64,000 nt of DNA from NCBI RefSeq assembly GCF_001641265.1, contig NW_020167537.1:434001-498000 (forward strand), given 5' to 3'. Of this stretch, positions 45,105 to 58,013 are shown piece by piece. Each line of letters begins with the position of its first letter. Position 1 is the stretch's first letter. The translations under genes were made by a program, and so were the position numbers. A model generated the notes under the pieces. It saw nothing but the letters and a program-made list of their open reading frames with translations. It was not told where the DNA came from and searched no databases. This DNA is from Pseudogymnoascus destructans. Taxonomy: Eukaryota; Ascomycota; Leotiomycetes; Thelebolales; Thelebolaceae.

Positions 45105-45467
45105 GGTTCGGTGGTGTCGAAATAGAGGGGGTTAACGAAATGCGTTATGACACAAGCGAAGACTATCAAGGTTTTTCGGATTTGATCAATGGATATACCA
45201 CATTCAACTGCCTGTGTGTGTTGTATCTATAGATGTCTTTGGGGATCTCTCAGGTTCTAACGGGCAATTAATGATACGCAGATTGGCATTTGGATGATGG
45301 TAATAACACCACAGGCATAACAGAAGCAAACCAACAAGATAGTCAAATTGAGAATACCCGAATATCTCTGGTTCTAAAGCTCTATTGTGTTTGAGCCATC
45401 GTCGCTGTCTACGCGAGGTATAGCCTTTCCCATTCTGAACAACTGTATGTGTTGCCCAGTTGTTTCC
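45105..45467. other. convergent intergenic region
   Basis: 363 bp between naa30 and the Bles03-like gene ends; nothing recognised. Confidence 0.5.
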
Positions 45468-46365
45468 CTACAACATCTCTTTCGAGCTGTATAGCGACGG
45501 CCGAATATCCCATCTGTTGCCAGAGAATATTTCGAGGTATGTGTAGGCATCTATTTCATTTCAATCAGATGCATTCATCGCAACGAGACAATTGATATGG
45601 CTTACCGCACTTGTAGTATATCGGCGGCCTTTCGTTTCGTGGAACGAGCCCGAGCTCTCTCAGTTTGCGCAAAACTCGTATGACATCCTCTATATTAGAG
45701 AAATCATCGGTATAAATGCAGATAAGTCTGCTTCCAGTTTCCGGATGATCGAGTTTCGGCGACACCTTTGCACCAAGGCCCAGCTGACCTGTGGCTACAG
45801 CATGGGCAACAATCGACCAAATGTGGTTCACTCGATCTACAGGCGGGAATAGCATCCACTATTGGTTGTTAGCCAAACTCTGTAAATAAACTCTCCTTTG
45901 TTTCCTGAGTATTGTTGGAGTGTGGGGCATGGGAATGAGGCTACTAACCTTCCCAGTAATTATTTTCATTGCAATGGCCAAATTTTGTATAGCCACAACG
46001 GTTTTGTCCCTCTCAATGGATATCATCGCCGCTGATTGCTGAGTAAGGTTTTGCCCCAAGACAAACTTTGTCATCTCAAGTTCATTGAGCATGTATTCTC
46101 CGTGCATACGCAGCGTTGGTATTTTGGAGACATTCTCGCTCCATTCATCACTTGGAATTCCGCCAAGGTTAAATTGACGGGGAGGTACATAGGGGTTGCT
46201 GATCCAAATCCATTGCAATTCTCGAGAACCTTCGGTTGTTGCTGGTGGAAGGCGTTGCAGAAATTGATCTACAGTCTCCCAGTGTTGACGCGCAAACCTC
46301 TTTCCATTGAATAGATGGGGGGGTGCCGCCGCCGGAGAAATCTGCGCGTAGTAGTAGGCCGGCAT
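45468..46365 (-). CDS. DUF1917/Bles03-like protein
   Basis: Three exons, 46365-45949, 45858-45606 and 45550-45468, 250 aa, total in frame. The second join gives GKWMLFPPVDRVNHIW; the third gives YYKCDAYTYLEIFSGNRW. The C-terminal half has the layout of the DUF1917/Bles03 family (relatives have an eIF4E-like fold): a WIWISNPY segment, WMLFPPVDRVNHIW, GLGAKVSPKLD, RLICIYTDDFSN, DVIRVLRKLRELG, YKCDAYTYL. Function is unknown; a cap-binding role is not shown for the family, so I do not assign one. The N-terminal 30 residues are variable. Confidence 0.78.
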
Positions 46366-47005
46366 ACTACTCGACGTCCAATTCTTTTCTAGATGGAATA
46401 CGAATCCTTCGCCCAGCTATTGCTGCTCCATTAACAGAAAGGTAAGCGGTGAAGTTGTAATGTCGGGCTTGTATTGAGGATTAGGTAGCAGCGTCCCTGT
46501 CCCATATCATAGCTATAACAAGTAGGTGCGAAGCACGTCGGTCGAGCCGTCGCGCTTGCTTGTTATATGATAACGAGTGTAAACTATGTACTTATTTTTT
46601 TATAATGAACAATCTTACTTGTGATAAATTCCTAGGATAATATAAAGTTGAACATTTAAATGAAATAAAACAACGCAACTTATATAAGTTGGCCAAGGAT
46701 AACCGCAACTTTAAATAAATCTTCCTTGGCAGCTTATGGATGCTCTCTATATTTAATAGGTATGCTATATCAATTCTACAAAGAATGAGAATAAACTGAT
46801 GTCGGGCAGAGATAGAGTTTTGTGGTCGAAAGAAGGTTTGAGACCAGGGACCTGGTGTACGGAGTAGATCGAGTCGAATTAATTGCCCCACGCCAGAATT
46901 TCACAAAAATCCCCCGCTTTTATTCTACATCCTATTCACACCCCAACCCACTCGCAAAACCATACGTCAACGACCCGGTAACTCTTTGTCAACTTGATAT
47001 TCCAA
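46366..47005. other. intergenic, AT-rich
   Basis: 640 bp between two divergent genes. It is strikingly AT-rich at about 46580-46800. No domain, RNA gene or repeat recognised; it carries both promoters. Confidence 0.45.
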
Positions 47006-48398
47006 ATGGACGAAGCCTCTTTGAAAAATCATGCTATCGCTACCACTCTAGACCTCCCCCCAAGCTGCATAGAGTTTTCGCAGGCGTCGCCTGAATATTT
47101 TGTTGTTGGCACATATAACTTAGAAAAAGATGACGCGGAGGAGATGCCACATGACCAAGAAAACGATGAGGATGATAATTCCAAGAGTGAAGTAAAGGCC
47201 CAAGAGAGAAATGGCAGTCTCATTCTTTATAGATTGGAAAATGACGAATTGTATGTTAATTTCTTGCCGCCCGGAAACACTGGCATTTTCTTCCCCCTCC
47301 ACACACAGTCACTACTCATATTTCTCCTATTAAGCACCGTTTTTACGGCCCAGATTATTACCATCAAATACTAAAACATGATTTAGATCCCTAACCTATA
47401 CCGTGACCCACCCAGCGGCAATTCTTGATCTTCATTTCTCGCCCTTTTTTCCTCAGATCATTGCTGTTGCATCCTCCACCGGCTCGATAAGTCTATACAA
47501 ACTTGAACAGACGCCAAGACCTCACCCTGCCCTTCTTCAAACCTTCCAACTCTTCCCTGAGTCTACTCTCGTTTTATCTCTAGCATGGCACCCGTCACAT
47601 TCTCAACTCCTTGGCTGTACGTTGAATACATCTACAGTGGCGCTACTCTCTCTCTCGCCTGATTTCACCCAATGCACTGTACTCAGAGATGAGCTCAGTC
47701 CGCATGATGATCTAGAAGCTTGGACACTTGCTTTCTCACCAGCCCGGCCGGATGGAAAGACAATGCCGCAGGCACTGTATTCGGGCGGCGACGATAGCAA
47801 GCTACGATGCCTCGCCTTTTCGTCTCTAGCTTCCTTGAGCCATCCGCTCCCAGAGATCACAGCCGCATCGCCCGGTGGCAGCCGTGGAATGCGAGGCCAT
47901 GAAGCTGGAGTCACGGCAATCTTGCCTCTGCCTCTCGGAACTGAAGCTGGAAAGGATATATTACTGACGGGAAGCTACGACGACACCGTCCGTGTGTTCG
48001 CTACTTACGACTATCGCAACGGCCAAAATTCAAATTTTAAAGTGCTCGCAGAAAAGAAGCTGGGAGGTGGCGTCTGGAGGCTGAAGTTCATGGACAAGGA
48101 ATCAGAAAAGGTGGCGGATGGAGAGCGGTGTTTCAGAGTGCTGGCATCGTGCATGCATGCAGGCGCAAGAATCCTCGAAATCCGAGGTTCGAAGGAGGGA
48201 GAATGGACCATTGAAGTGCTGGCCAGATTTGAAGAACATAAGAGTATGAATTACGGGTGCGACGTCCAGCCGCTGAAGAGAAAGGATTGGAGAGGCAACA
48301 AGAACGGTGATGAAGGAGGCGATGGCGATGCCAAGGAGAGAAATATTGTGTCCACAAGCTTTTATGATCGCCTGCTTTGCGTATGGAAATATCCTTGA
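47006..48398 (+). CDS. dph7: Dph7/Rrt2-type WD40 diphthine methylesterase
   Basis: Two exons, 47006-47250 and 47387-48398, 418 aa; the intron joins ENDEL to SLTYTVTHPAAILDLHF. WD40 blades: ILDLHFSPFFPQIIAVASSTGSI, VLSLAWHPSHSQLLG, DDLEAWTLAFSP, LYSGGDDSKLRCL, AGVTAILPLP, DILLTGSYDDTVRVF, and the C-terminal STSFYDRLLCVWKYP. GHEAGVTAI with GSYDDTVRVFD-like sequence and the end SFYDRLLCVW identify Dph7, which hydrolyses methylated diphthine on elongation factor 2 before amidation. An acidic loop (47140-47180) lies in the first blade. Confidence 0.85.
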
Positions 48399-49806
48399 GG
48401 GTACTTCTGGTATATACTTCAATGCGAAACATTGTTGATCATAACCCGTTTCATGGTTTGAATATCTGACATGTTTATCGTTTTGTCACATTGCATTGAT
48501 TTGTGAACTGGGGACCTCGGTGTTTTATCCCACTTTCTCCTACGTAACCTTGCAACAAATTCCATGGGCACGGACCGTTTGATCTGCCATGTTGCCATAC
48601 TATCCCCCCCTGAATGATTGTCACCATCCACTTATTTTGTCAAAAGGCCTCTGCCAGTGATCTCATCTTATTTACGCCTTTTTACCTAAACCGATCGCTA
48701 TAAGTGGGTTTCCACAAACTTCAAAATAGCGGGTCGTTACAATCATTCAGGGGGGTAGCATATGACGAGAGTAAGAATTGTGATATATTATAGATATAGA
48801 TTCTGCAATAATGGGTTGGGTACTGAGTAAGATCGGGTAGGCGCCGATCGTACCCTTGATTCAAACCCTTGTTTGCCAGCCATGCAAGACTGTCTTACCT
48901 ATCTAAAACCATATGGCAAAGTGGGGGGCGGGGCTGGTTGGACCTTGATATTTTCAGATCCTGATAATAATTAATGCTATTCAATCACTAGATTTCATAC
49001 TATCAAATAAAGGGATAAACTCGGTCTGCGATTCCGTACAGTACGGTTCTATAATCTGCATACATTGCCGTACAGCGTTAGGACACAGGCGTTCCCCACT
49101 AGGATCGTCGCGGACATAGCGCACCCCCATCCAAACGGCTTTACCGACAAAACAAAGTGACATCTCCTGTCGATTTCCAATCCCCACCCACAAATCCCAT
49201 CGGTCACGATCCGGATAGATTTGGCTATTTCTGCTATTCTGTCTCCAACACGCTCTCTATCTTTGAAGAGACGTCGCCGAATGTATATATGAGAATCACT
49301 CTTCAAGGCGACTATCAGGCCAAACGAAGCCCAACTAAGTGGTAAGTACAACCCGGCACTTGACATCACAAGTGGACCATATCTGCTCCACCTTCATGAC
49401 TTCCTTCCTTTTGGGAGCCCCATGTGTGGATCATGGTGTGTTTAGTAAACTCCATAAAGTCCGGCGGCTGATGATGGAAAAAGATCCCCAAGGCACGCTT
49501 CACCGTGCAACTACTCTCGCTAACCCGCCCCCGCCCTCTCACGCCCTGCATTAGAGATATTGGCTTCACGTCAAGCAGACGTATAGTGCAAAGCAATTGC
49601 CCTAACAGCTCTTAGCGAGACAGGTTCTCCGCTTCCTTCTGCAGGTTGAAAAGCTGCATGCATGGCGAACGTGGCACATGCGAAGTAAAGAAGGCCGTCC
49701 GAGAAGGCATCTCGCCCAGCACCGCGAGTACCTGCAGGATTCCTGTCCGACCTTGATGGGTTGAGGCACCCAAGAATCTTTCTTTCTTGTCAAAGCCGCT
49801 TTCAAA
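48399..49806. other. intergenic region with a small inverted-repeat element
   Basis: 1,408 bp between dph7 and the Zn2Cys6 gene. The recognised feature is the element at 48603-48755. The remaining sequence has only short open frames and would contain the regulator's promoter. Confidence 0.5.
48603..48755. mobile_element. putative MITE with about 40-bp imperfect inverted ends
   Basis: The ends (ccccccctgaatgattgt on the left, the complement acaatcattcagggggg on the right) match almost exactly, and a further stretch inward (TATTTTG core) matches with C/T-type differences. TA flanks both ends (48601-48602, 48756-48757), as for Tc1/mariner or pogo derivatives. There is no coding capacity in 153 bp. 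The ends do not match those of the three larger transposons in this window. Confidence 0.6.
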
Positions 49807-52223
49807 ATGGTGTATTGTGGCAAGCCATCCAGGGGATGTCAGATGTGCCGGACAAGACGTATAAAAGTATGCAAGACTCTGTCACCGCCCCATTTGCTTT
49901 GATATCCAGCATATGATATATGTCTCCTAAGGGAGAACTGATGAAACTTACTGACAATTTTTGTCTGACAGTGCGACGAAACAAAACCCACATGCACACA
50001 ATGCCGCAAGTCCAGGCGAGAGTGCCCTGGCTACAAAGATGACTTTGATCTCGTCTTTCGCAATGAAACGCAGGCCACTGAGAAAAGGGCGAAGAAGCCA
50101 ACTGCTAAGGCAAGGAAAGCTGCGTCTCAAGCAGCAGCCCCATCGAACCGACAGTGGAACTCCAGTGCGGCACCCCCTGGCGCAAACCACCCCGACTCTG
50201 CATTGGTACTCAGTGCGAGACCAGCACAAGTGCCTGCTACCCTCTCTATTCCAGTAGAGCAGGTTGCATCACATTATTTCTTTACCAATTTTGTTGCTAC
50301 GTCAAACAATGGCGCTTCAATAGGACTCACGGATTATATTATCCCGCTTGCCAATGCGAGTCCAGCGGACAAGCATTTATTACTCGCCTTCAGTGCAGCG
50401 TCACTGGCCGCATTTGGCAACCGTCCAAGTGGGAAAGCCCTGTTAACGAAGGCACAAGAGCAGTATAGCAAAGCTATACGACATGTAAACGATGCACTAC
50501 GGGACCCAGTGGCGCAAAAGACGGATGAAACCCTCGCATCTGTGATGTTGTTGGGGATGTACGAGGTAAGCAGCTCATTATCGTTGACTAACAGCGTGTG
50601 TCTGACCTGCTTTAGACTATTCTATCTCGACCTGTAGCTATGGCAGCCTGGGGCTCACACATAGACGGGGCGGTGATGCTAGTCAAGCTCCGAGGGAAGA
50701 AGCAACTTCGGACGAGGGTCGGGAGCGCACTCTTTGTTGCCGTTAGGAACCTTATGGTACGCTTGCCGATTTTCCCCATGCAATTGCGTTCTAACACTTC
50801 TAGTCCATCAATTGCCTGTCGACAGGCAAAAGGCCGGACTGGGACATCGACCCGTGGAGATATGACGATAAAGATGGCGACGTAAGGGAGGTTGTAAACC
50901 AGCTAGCCCTTCAAATGGCAGAGTTGCGATATGAAATTAATGGGTTCATGACTCTCGCAGAACGTACACCTGAAAATGTTAGCCAGGTCCAAGATGCAAT
51001 GAGGCGCTCCTGGAAGATGGAGCACAAGATCCAAGATTGGATAGCCAAACTACCAAACGCCCTACGTTTTACAACTGTTGCCTGGGTGAAGAGCATTTCA
51101 TCTGATGAACTTCTAGACAGCGAGGTGTACCCGGGAAGAATCGATACCTTCCCGGATGTTTGGATTGCAAGTATGTGGACACTTCTTCGTGTTACACGGC
51201 TGTTTATCTCAGGCGCTGTGGTTCGTTGCGCTGCATGGCTGAACACTTCCGTGGATTATCGCACGACACCAGAATATGCAGCGGCTGCACGGTTAGGAAC
51301 GGACTCGGTCAACGATATAGTCGCAGGCATTCCGTACCATTTGGGCTGGAAAGCAAACAAAGGGCCACTGCAGCGATTTGCTGTAGCGGGCGACAGTTGT
51401 TTTGCCTTCGGTGACAACCAAAACACACCAAGGGCATTGGGATCATACCTTTCTACCTGGCCAATTTTCAGCGCAAGTTGCAGCGACTTCGCAACAGATG
51501 CCCAAAGGATATGGTTGAAGGGCAGGTTACACTACATTGCAGATGTCATGGGGATCAACCAAGCTGGCACATTAGCTCTCGTGAGTTTCACCCCACCCAT
51601 ACTTATTTCAAACTATGTTAGATGAGTATGTTAATTGTACTAATGGCTCACAGTATCAATTACGCCTCCCATCCATGACAATTAAACGCGACTTGATGAG
51701 CAGAGCCGCGCTGTTGACACATCAGCTTCCCAACCAGGCCTTCACCCCGCCATTTACTGCCTCTGTATCCCCGCCGCATTCAACCAGCACAGTGCCATCT
51801 TCGACTAGCTACTCCACATCCCAAGGCACCGCTTACAACCCTTCCTCGACGTCCTCTCCACCTACGAATCTCCCACCTACAAACCTCCCACCTACAAATC
51901 TCCCACCTACGAGCCTCCCACCCAACTACTCGTCCGCCTACCCTGTACCCACAAGCGCGGCCCCAGGCAACCTGGTCAACGCACCTCAAATACCGCCCCA
52001 ATTCGCATACCTCTTACGCCAGGAATCCCGACCCGACGAGCACCTCCTCGCAGCTATCGAGAGCTCTAGTCAGAAGCAGTGGGATCAATGGGAGCGCGAG
52101 CGCCGGAAGCGCGAGCTCGAACGGAAGAAAGAGGCGCTGGTTGAAGAGGGGACTGGTGGGGATAAGATGTTAGCGGAGCTTCTTAAGAGATATTTCCAGG
52201 TGGGTATGATGGACAAGGGCTGA
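49807..52223 (+). CDS. Zn2Cys6 fungal transcription factor
   Basis: Five exons: 49807-49866, 49972-50565, 50616-50756, 50804-51580 and 51654-52223; 713 aa. The zinc cluster is at residues 11-38 (Cys11, 14, 21, 28, 31, 38, spacing C2C6C6C2C6C), and the first intron splits it right before Cys21. A basic linker (KKPTAKARKAAS) follows. The middle has the fungal-specific regulatory domain (VASHYFFTNFVATS, DKHLLLAFSAASLAAFGNR, TLASVMLLGMYE). Near the C-terminus a PPTNL motif is repeated in tandem, then a charged helix (QWERERRKRELERKKEALVE). It will bind DNA in the nucleus; target genes are unknown. No biosynthetic cluster adjoins it. Confidence 0.88.
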
Positions 52224-53016
52224 ATTGGTTGACGGGTTGGGAGAAGGGTAGGACCGGAGTTGGGGCTGAGCGCTATAAGGCGTATTATAGATGGGAGGAT
52301 TGGATTGCTATTCTTTGGCCGTTCGGGGGTGGGTAGAAAGGACGGGAGCCTGGGCGACTCTACTGTATGAAGTGTGTGCAGCGTCCGTGCACCCTCGCAG
52401 GTGGCTTGCCTATGTATTTTTTGCATAAAGTAGGGAAGGTGTATCATAACGCCACGTTTACGTATTTATGTTGTTGGTATATATATTTTGCTTGAATAAC
52501 AATTAAAGAGCTACATATTTGTTAATTCACTTGACTAATAAGATAGAAAACGAGGATTATACGGCGGTAGATGTGGCCATGAGAAGGAGATAGGCGCTGA
52601 AGGAGGTGGCCGTTTGCGAGATATTTAGCACATTTGATTCTGTCTACAATAAAGCCAATATAACAGACTTTGTCCACTAGTTCAGAAGAAAAAGGTGAGA
52701 CACAATAACTTTGCCGAATTCCTAATAAAACAAAACAGCGTAAACCCCACCGCTTGCTTGACTTGTAGAGATCGACGTGCAGATGCGAACCGAAGGGTAG
52801 CTCTCATGTCTCATTCCGACTTCAAGATCTAACCGGCCACATCAAGACGTAAACATAAGTGCAACGGGACCAAACTGCAGTTGGACGCCGTGCCAATCCT
52901 GGTCGTGATCGGTTCGTCTCAGCTGCCTCGATGGCACTGTGCATTATCCAACGCGTGGGATATATTTCGTGCATCTAAGGGATAACACTAGAAGCTTCGT
53001 TGTCATATCCAATGAC
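52224..53016. other. convergent intergenic region, nothing recognised
   Basis: 793 bp between the Zn2Cys6 gene and the small membrane protein gene; both 3' regions are included. The middle is AT-rich. Confidence 0.45.
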
Positions 53017-53417
53017 TTAGTTCGTCTTTCCCTCATCCTTCTCCTTATTCCAGAGCTTGGATTTGTAGCCAGGCCAGGTACTCAGGTTCCACGCTTTAAC
53101 GAGGACGCTCTGCGTCTGGTCAACGTAGTCGTCGTTTCTGATCTCTTTCACGCCCACTTTCATGCCGTCCTTTGTGAAGACAACATTCTTCTTCTCCATC
53201 TTCTTCGAGGCGGCATCAGAGATCTGCATGACCGAGAGGTATATGTGGTACCCGACAAATGCCAGGCCTCCCAGGACCCCAAAGAGGATAATGAGAGGGA
53301 GGAGCTTGCTGGGAGACAGTTAGAAGGCGATCAAGGCATCTGATATGTAGGAGCTCACGCAATGGCTGATTTGGGAGGGGCAGGGGATTTGAGAACTTTC
53401 GCGCTTCCCCACGCCAT
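53017..53417 (-). CDS. small single-pass membrane protein, function unknown
   Basis: Two exons, 53417-53359 and 53308-53017, 116 aa; the 50-bp intron has a GTGAGC donor, a TCTAAC branch and a CCCAG acceptor, and joins PKSAIA to KLLPLIILFG. One membrane segment spans about residues 20-46 (LLPLIILFGVLGGLAFVGYHIYL). The C-terminal part is soluble and Lys/Asp-rich (KKMEKKNVVFTKDGMKVGVKE). The short basic N-terminus before the membrane segment suggests an organelle (possibly mitochondrial) inner-membrane protein; this is inference. I do not recognise a named family, but splicing that yields a coherent membrane helix supports a real gene. Confidence 0.72.
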
Positions 53418-54030
53418 GATGGAAAGCTTGTTTATTGGAGTTGAGCGAGATGACGCTATGAATTCAGGTTTGGGAGGTCGTAGAGGCGTCAGAAAGCTCG
53501 AACAGAAGAGAACCTGGAAAGAAAAGTGAACGATTGGTAGGGAATTGGGTATCAGAGAAAATTATAACGAGAGTCTTAGAGCTGAGAGCTGAAGTGCACA
53601 CATCAAGCAAGCTTGTGATTGCGGCTGGCTGGACACGCAAGTAGTAGCGCGGGGGACGAGGCTGGGGCGGCTGCGCCCCATGGCAACGCACTGGCCAATA
53701 AGCGGATATAGGCACGTGATTAGAGCCTGCCTCGCTTAATCTCCATCGTCGTCCAAGCTTCTACGAACACAGTGTCCCGCGCCAGGAATGGGGGAGCTAC
53801 TCGGGACAGCTTCATACCACGTACACTCATATCAATCCAGGCTCCTAGGTGACAGCGAACCGAACCTTGCAAAGCTACAGCTTGTTAAAGTCCCTGGGCG
53901 GCCTTTGCACAGCATATTCTCATTCAAAAGTGGTTGCAGAGTCTCATTATCCACCAGTTTGCCCGCTTGACCTCAATACATTTGCGCCCACGTCTAGACC
54001 GGTGACATAAAGCAAAACTCGACCTCAGCT
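53418..54030. promoter_or_regulatory. shared promoter region of membrane protein gene and sec24
   Basis: 613 bp between divergent starts. No TATA box is clear. A short open frame from 53788 resembles nothing and is probably leader sequence of sec24. Confidence 0.4.
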
Positions 54031-57022
54031 ATGTCGGCTCCTCAAGAAGGTTACCCACCGCAAGGTTACCCGCAACAGAAGCAATATGGAGAGCAGCAAC
54101 CACAACCTGGCTTCGGAGCCGCTGCACCACCTCCGGCCGAGGAGCACCATGACGGCCACGGCAAGAAAAAGAAGAGAGGATACGCCGCACAAGCATACAG
54201 TTTTGGCGCGGGCGGTAACGTAGCTCTAGGAGGGCAACCGCCAAACCCGGAAAACTTTGCTCCAGTTGGCGCCCCAGCTTATGGTGGTTACCCTGCTGCT
54301 GCCGAGCAGCCAGCTTATACTGGGAACCAGCCATACACCGACGCCCCTCAACCCTCAACCTTTGGCCAGTCTGCCCTCGGCGGCCTTGGAGGATTCCAGG
54401 CACCACAACAACCAGCTGGGTACCCGGCACCTGGTGCCCCTTCTGGTGGTGATGTTAGAGGTATCACGCAAGGAATGGGCCAGATGGGAATTGCGCCTCA
54501 AGCTGCCGCGCCAGGCGCTGGAGGTGCACCGAGGGTTGACCTGAACCAGCTATATCCCACCGATCTTTTAAACCAGCCCTTTAATGTTGCTGAAATTGAG
54601 CTGCCTCCGCCACCAATTATCCTTCCACCAAATGTAAGCTGGGCATTCCTAACTGACAAAAGTTATTTGGCTAATTTGCTGAAAAGTCGAGCGTCACACC
54701 GTCACCGGACGCAAACAGCCCCCACAAATACGTGCGCTCTACTCTCAATGCAGTTCCAACAACCAACAATCTCTTAAAAAAGTCGAAGCTTCCATTTGCC
54801 CTTGTCATTCAACCATACACTTCCTTACATGATGCGGACGATCCAGTTCCAGTTATCCAAGATCAGATCATTTCTCGTTGCCGAAGATGTAGGACGTATA
54901 TCAACCCCTATGTTACTTTCCTCGACCACGGACACAGATGGCGCTGTAACATGTGCAATCTGACCAACGATGTCCCGCAGGGATTTGATTGGGATGCTGC
55001 AACACAGCAAAGTGTGGACAGGTGGCAGAGAGCTGAGCTGAACCACGCCGTTGTTGAATTTGTGGCTCCCCAGGAATATATGGTTAGGCCACCACAGCCT
55101 CTGGTGTACCTCTTCCTCTTCGACGTAAGCTATAACGCCGTGAACAATGGCCTTCTGGCTACCAGCGCACGCACAATTCTCGACAGCCTCAATAGGATAC
55201 CCAACGCCGACCGCAGGACGCGCCTCGGCTTCATGGCTGTGGACTCGAGCTTGCACTACTTCGCAATTCCAAAGGACACTGAAGAGAACGGAGAGACAAA
55301 TATGCTTGTGGTTAGCGACTTGGATGAGCCGTTTTTACCAATCCCCCAAGAGTTGCTGGTACCCCTGTCGGAGTGCAGGACAAATATCGAGGCATTCCTC
55401 ACCAAATTACCCAGCATGTTCCAGAACAACGTAATCACCACATCGTGCATGGGATCGGCATTGCGCGCCGGCCACAAGCTTATTTCGCCGCTTGGTGGCA
55501 AGCTTGTGGTACTGACGGCCACGCTGCCCAATGTTGGCTACGGAAAGCTCGACTTGCGTGAAGATCCAAAGGCTCTCGGAACCAGCAAGGAAGGCGCCCT
55601 ATTACAGACCCAACACAGCTTTTACAAGAGCTTTGCTGTCGAGTGTTCCAAGAACCAGGTTTCCATCGACATGTTCCTCTTTTCTTCACAATACCAGGAT
55701 GTGGCGTCGCTGAGCAACCTGCCCCGATACACAGGAGGACAGACCTACTTCTACCCAGGATGGAGCGCAGTGAGAAGCGAAGATGCTATCAAATTTGCCT
55801 CGGAGTTCAGCGACTACCTCTCTTCTGAGATAGGTTTGGAGGCTGTTCTGCGCGTCCGTGCGACCACTGGACTGAGAATGAATACCTTCTACGGAAACTT
55901 CTTCAACCGCAGCTCAGACCTGTGCGCGTTCCCAGCGTTCCCTCGTGACCAGGCATATGTCGTTGAGGTGGCTATTGACGAAACCCTCACGAAGAACTTT
56001 ATCTGTATGCAAGCTGCTGTGCTCCATACTACCAGCAATGGGGAGCGCAGAATCAGGGTCATGACGCTGTCTCTCCCTACGACAACAATTCTGGCTGATC
56101 TCTACGCCTCAGCTGATCAATGCGCGATCACTACTTACTTCAGTCACAAGGCAGTCGAACGCGCCCTTAGCAACGGCTTGGAGTCTGCGCGTGAATCCCT
56201 ACAGTCGAAGCTCATTGAGCTCCTCCAAACGTTCAAGAAAGAGCTTGCTGGAGGAAACATGGGTGGTGGCGGCGTTCAATTCCCAGCTAACCTCCGTGGC
56301 CTCCCTACTCTTTTCCTGGGACTGATTAAGAATCTCGGTCTACGAAAGTCGGCCCAAATTCCATCGGATCTTCGTTCTGCCGCCCTTTGCCTGCTCTCCA
56401 CGCTGCCATTACCGCTGATGATGCAGTACATCTACCCACGCCTTTACTCTTTGCACGACATGCCCGACAATGTCGGTATCCCAGATCCAGAGACCAGCGA
56501 GATTGTCCTCCCAGCTCCGCTCAACCTCTCTTCCGAGCGCCTTGTTCCATATGGTCTATATCTTATCACCGATGGCCAAACTCAATTCCTGTGGGTTGGC
56601 CGCGATGCTGTACCGCAGCTCCTGGAAGACGTCTTTGGCGTGCCTGATAGGACACAAGTCAAGGTCGGCAAATCATCACTGCCAGAGCTGGATAACGACT
56701 TCAATGAGCGCATTAGGGCTGTCATGCTGAAGTGCAAGGATTACAGGTCCAGGGGCGTTGGAAGCATAATCCAACCACACCTATATATCGTCAAGGAGGA
56801 TGGAGACCCAAGCTTGAAGTTGTGGGCGCAGACAATGTTGCTGGAGGACAGGGCAGACCAAGGGATGAGCTTCCAACAGTGGATGGGGACACTGAGAGAG
56901 AAGGTAGGTTAATCGTACATGACCTTTTAGCCTTTGAAAACCCGGCTCTTCGCAGGGGCGTTAAGGCGTGTAAAATCGGACTCACGTGCTGATGTATGCT
57001 TTGCGTGCAGGTTATGCAATAA
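54031..57022 (+). CDS. sec24: Sec24, COPII coat cargo-binding subunit
   Basis: Three exons, 54031-54633, 54687-56903 and 57011-57022, 943 aa. The last exon is only 12 nt (VMQ and stop), giving the usual REKVMQ end. Residues 1-200 are Pro/Gln/Gly-rich and disordered. The zinc finger has Cys266, 269, 288 and 291 (CRRC...CNMC). Then come the trunk domain (YLFLFDVSYNAV, LGFMAVDSSLHYF, FSSQYQDVASLSNLPRYTGG), beta-sandwich, helical domain and gelsolin repeat (GLYLITDGQTQFLWVGRDA). Sec24 with Sec23 forms the inner COPII coat and selects cargo at ER exit sites. Length agrees with fungal Sec24. Confidence 0.94.
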
Positions 57023-58011
57023 GTGCCAAGGCACACAATGACTCGAAAGCGAAATATACGACGATGGCCACTGATGATGAAATGAGCGTGCTCTAGTGGA
57101 CAGGCGGGGTATGAAGGGAATAACGATGCGCTGATAGCAATTTTGATATGTATAGACTGGGTGTGAAGAGAAGCACTGTTGATTAATATACATCGTTCAG
57201 TACCTGAGCCCGTAGGATTATATCTTCTGCAGTTTGGAGTCCATTGATACGCTTCATTTTATGAATTAACCACAGCTCCTAGTAATATGCAACTAACACC
57301 GAATACTGGACCGTGCCTAGTGACTCGGATCATTGGCAACACCAAGGGCAGCCTACGTCCTTTGAAGTTGGACGCAAAAATGCCGACAAAGGCTGTCTAC
57401 CGGAATGGATAACTACGGCTCCTCCGGGCCCACGAGGGCACCTGTAAAGCTGATCAACTATTGAGAGGATATGCCTTCCCCTGTAGTTGGCTAGGGTGTC
57501 TTTCAGGCTTTGAGACCCAGGGAAGACTTGTCGCCCATGAGAAGGAGAACCACGAGTGGAAGCCCCGAAAATGCTCAAAGTACGGCCTTCTAATCATCTT
57601 CTAGACAACTTCTCACTACTGGGACCATATGGCAAGGGTGCATTTAGGGTTTGTTCTAACAGAATGTTCTTAGCATGTACGTCAAAGACAACGTTCTAAC
57701 TTTCAAAGTTATATTTACGCCATCTTACGAAAAATCATAAGTTGGCTGGGAAGGAGAGAGATGCATTGTATAATAGAAGAGGGAGGGGTACATGACGGAG
57801 GTGCAGGAGGGACGAGCAGGACAACATGTATTGGTACTTTTCGCTCTGGGGATTAAATATAGGGCAAAAGATCTATATACCCAGCACGACCCCTGTAAAG
57901 ATTCATTTACCCTGCACTGCCTATCGCTGTCTGTTTTCAGCATTACATCAAAGTTCTAGCATACTCTTTCCATACTCTTTCGTAGGAACGCTTAAATATT
58001 AACATTTTCTA
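57023..58011. other. intergenic, nothing recognised
   Basis: 989 bp between sec24 and the second transposon island. Short open frames only. Confidence 0.45.
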
Positions 58012-58013
58012 TA

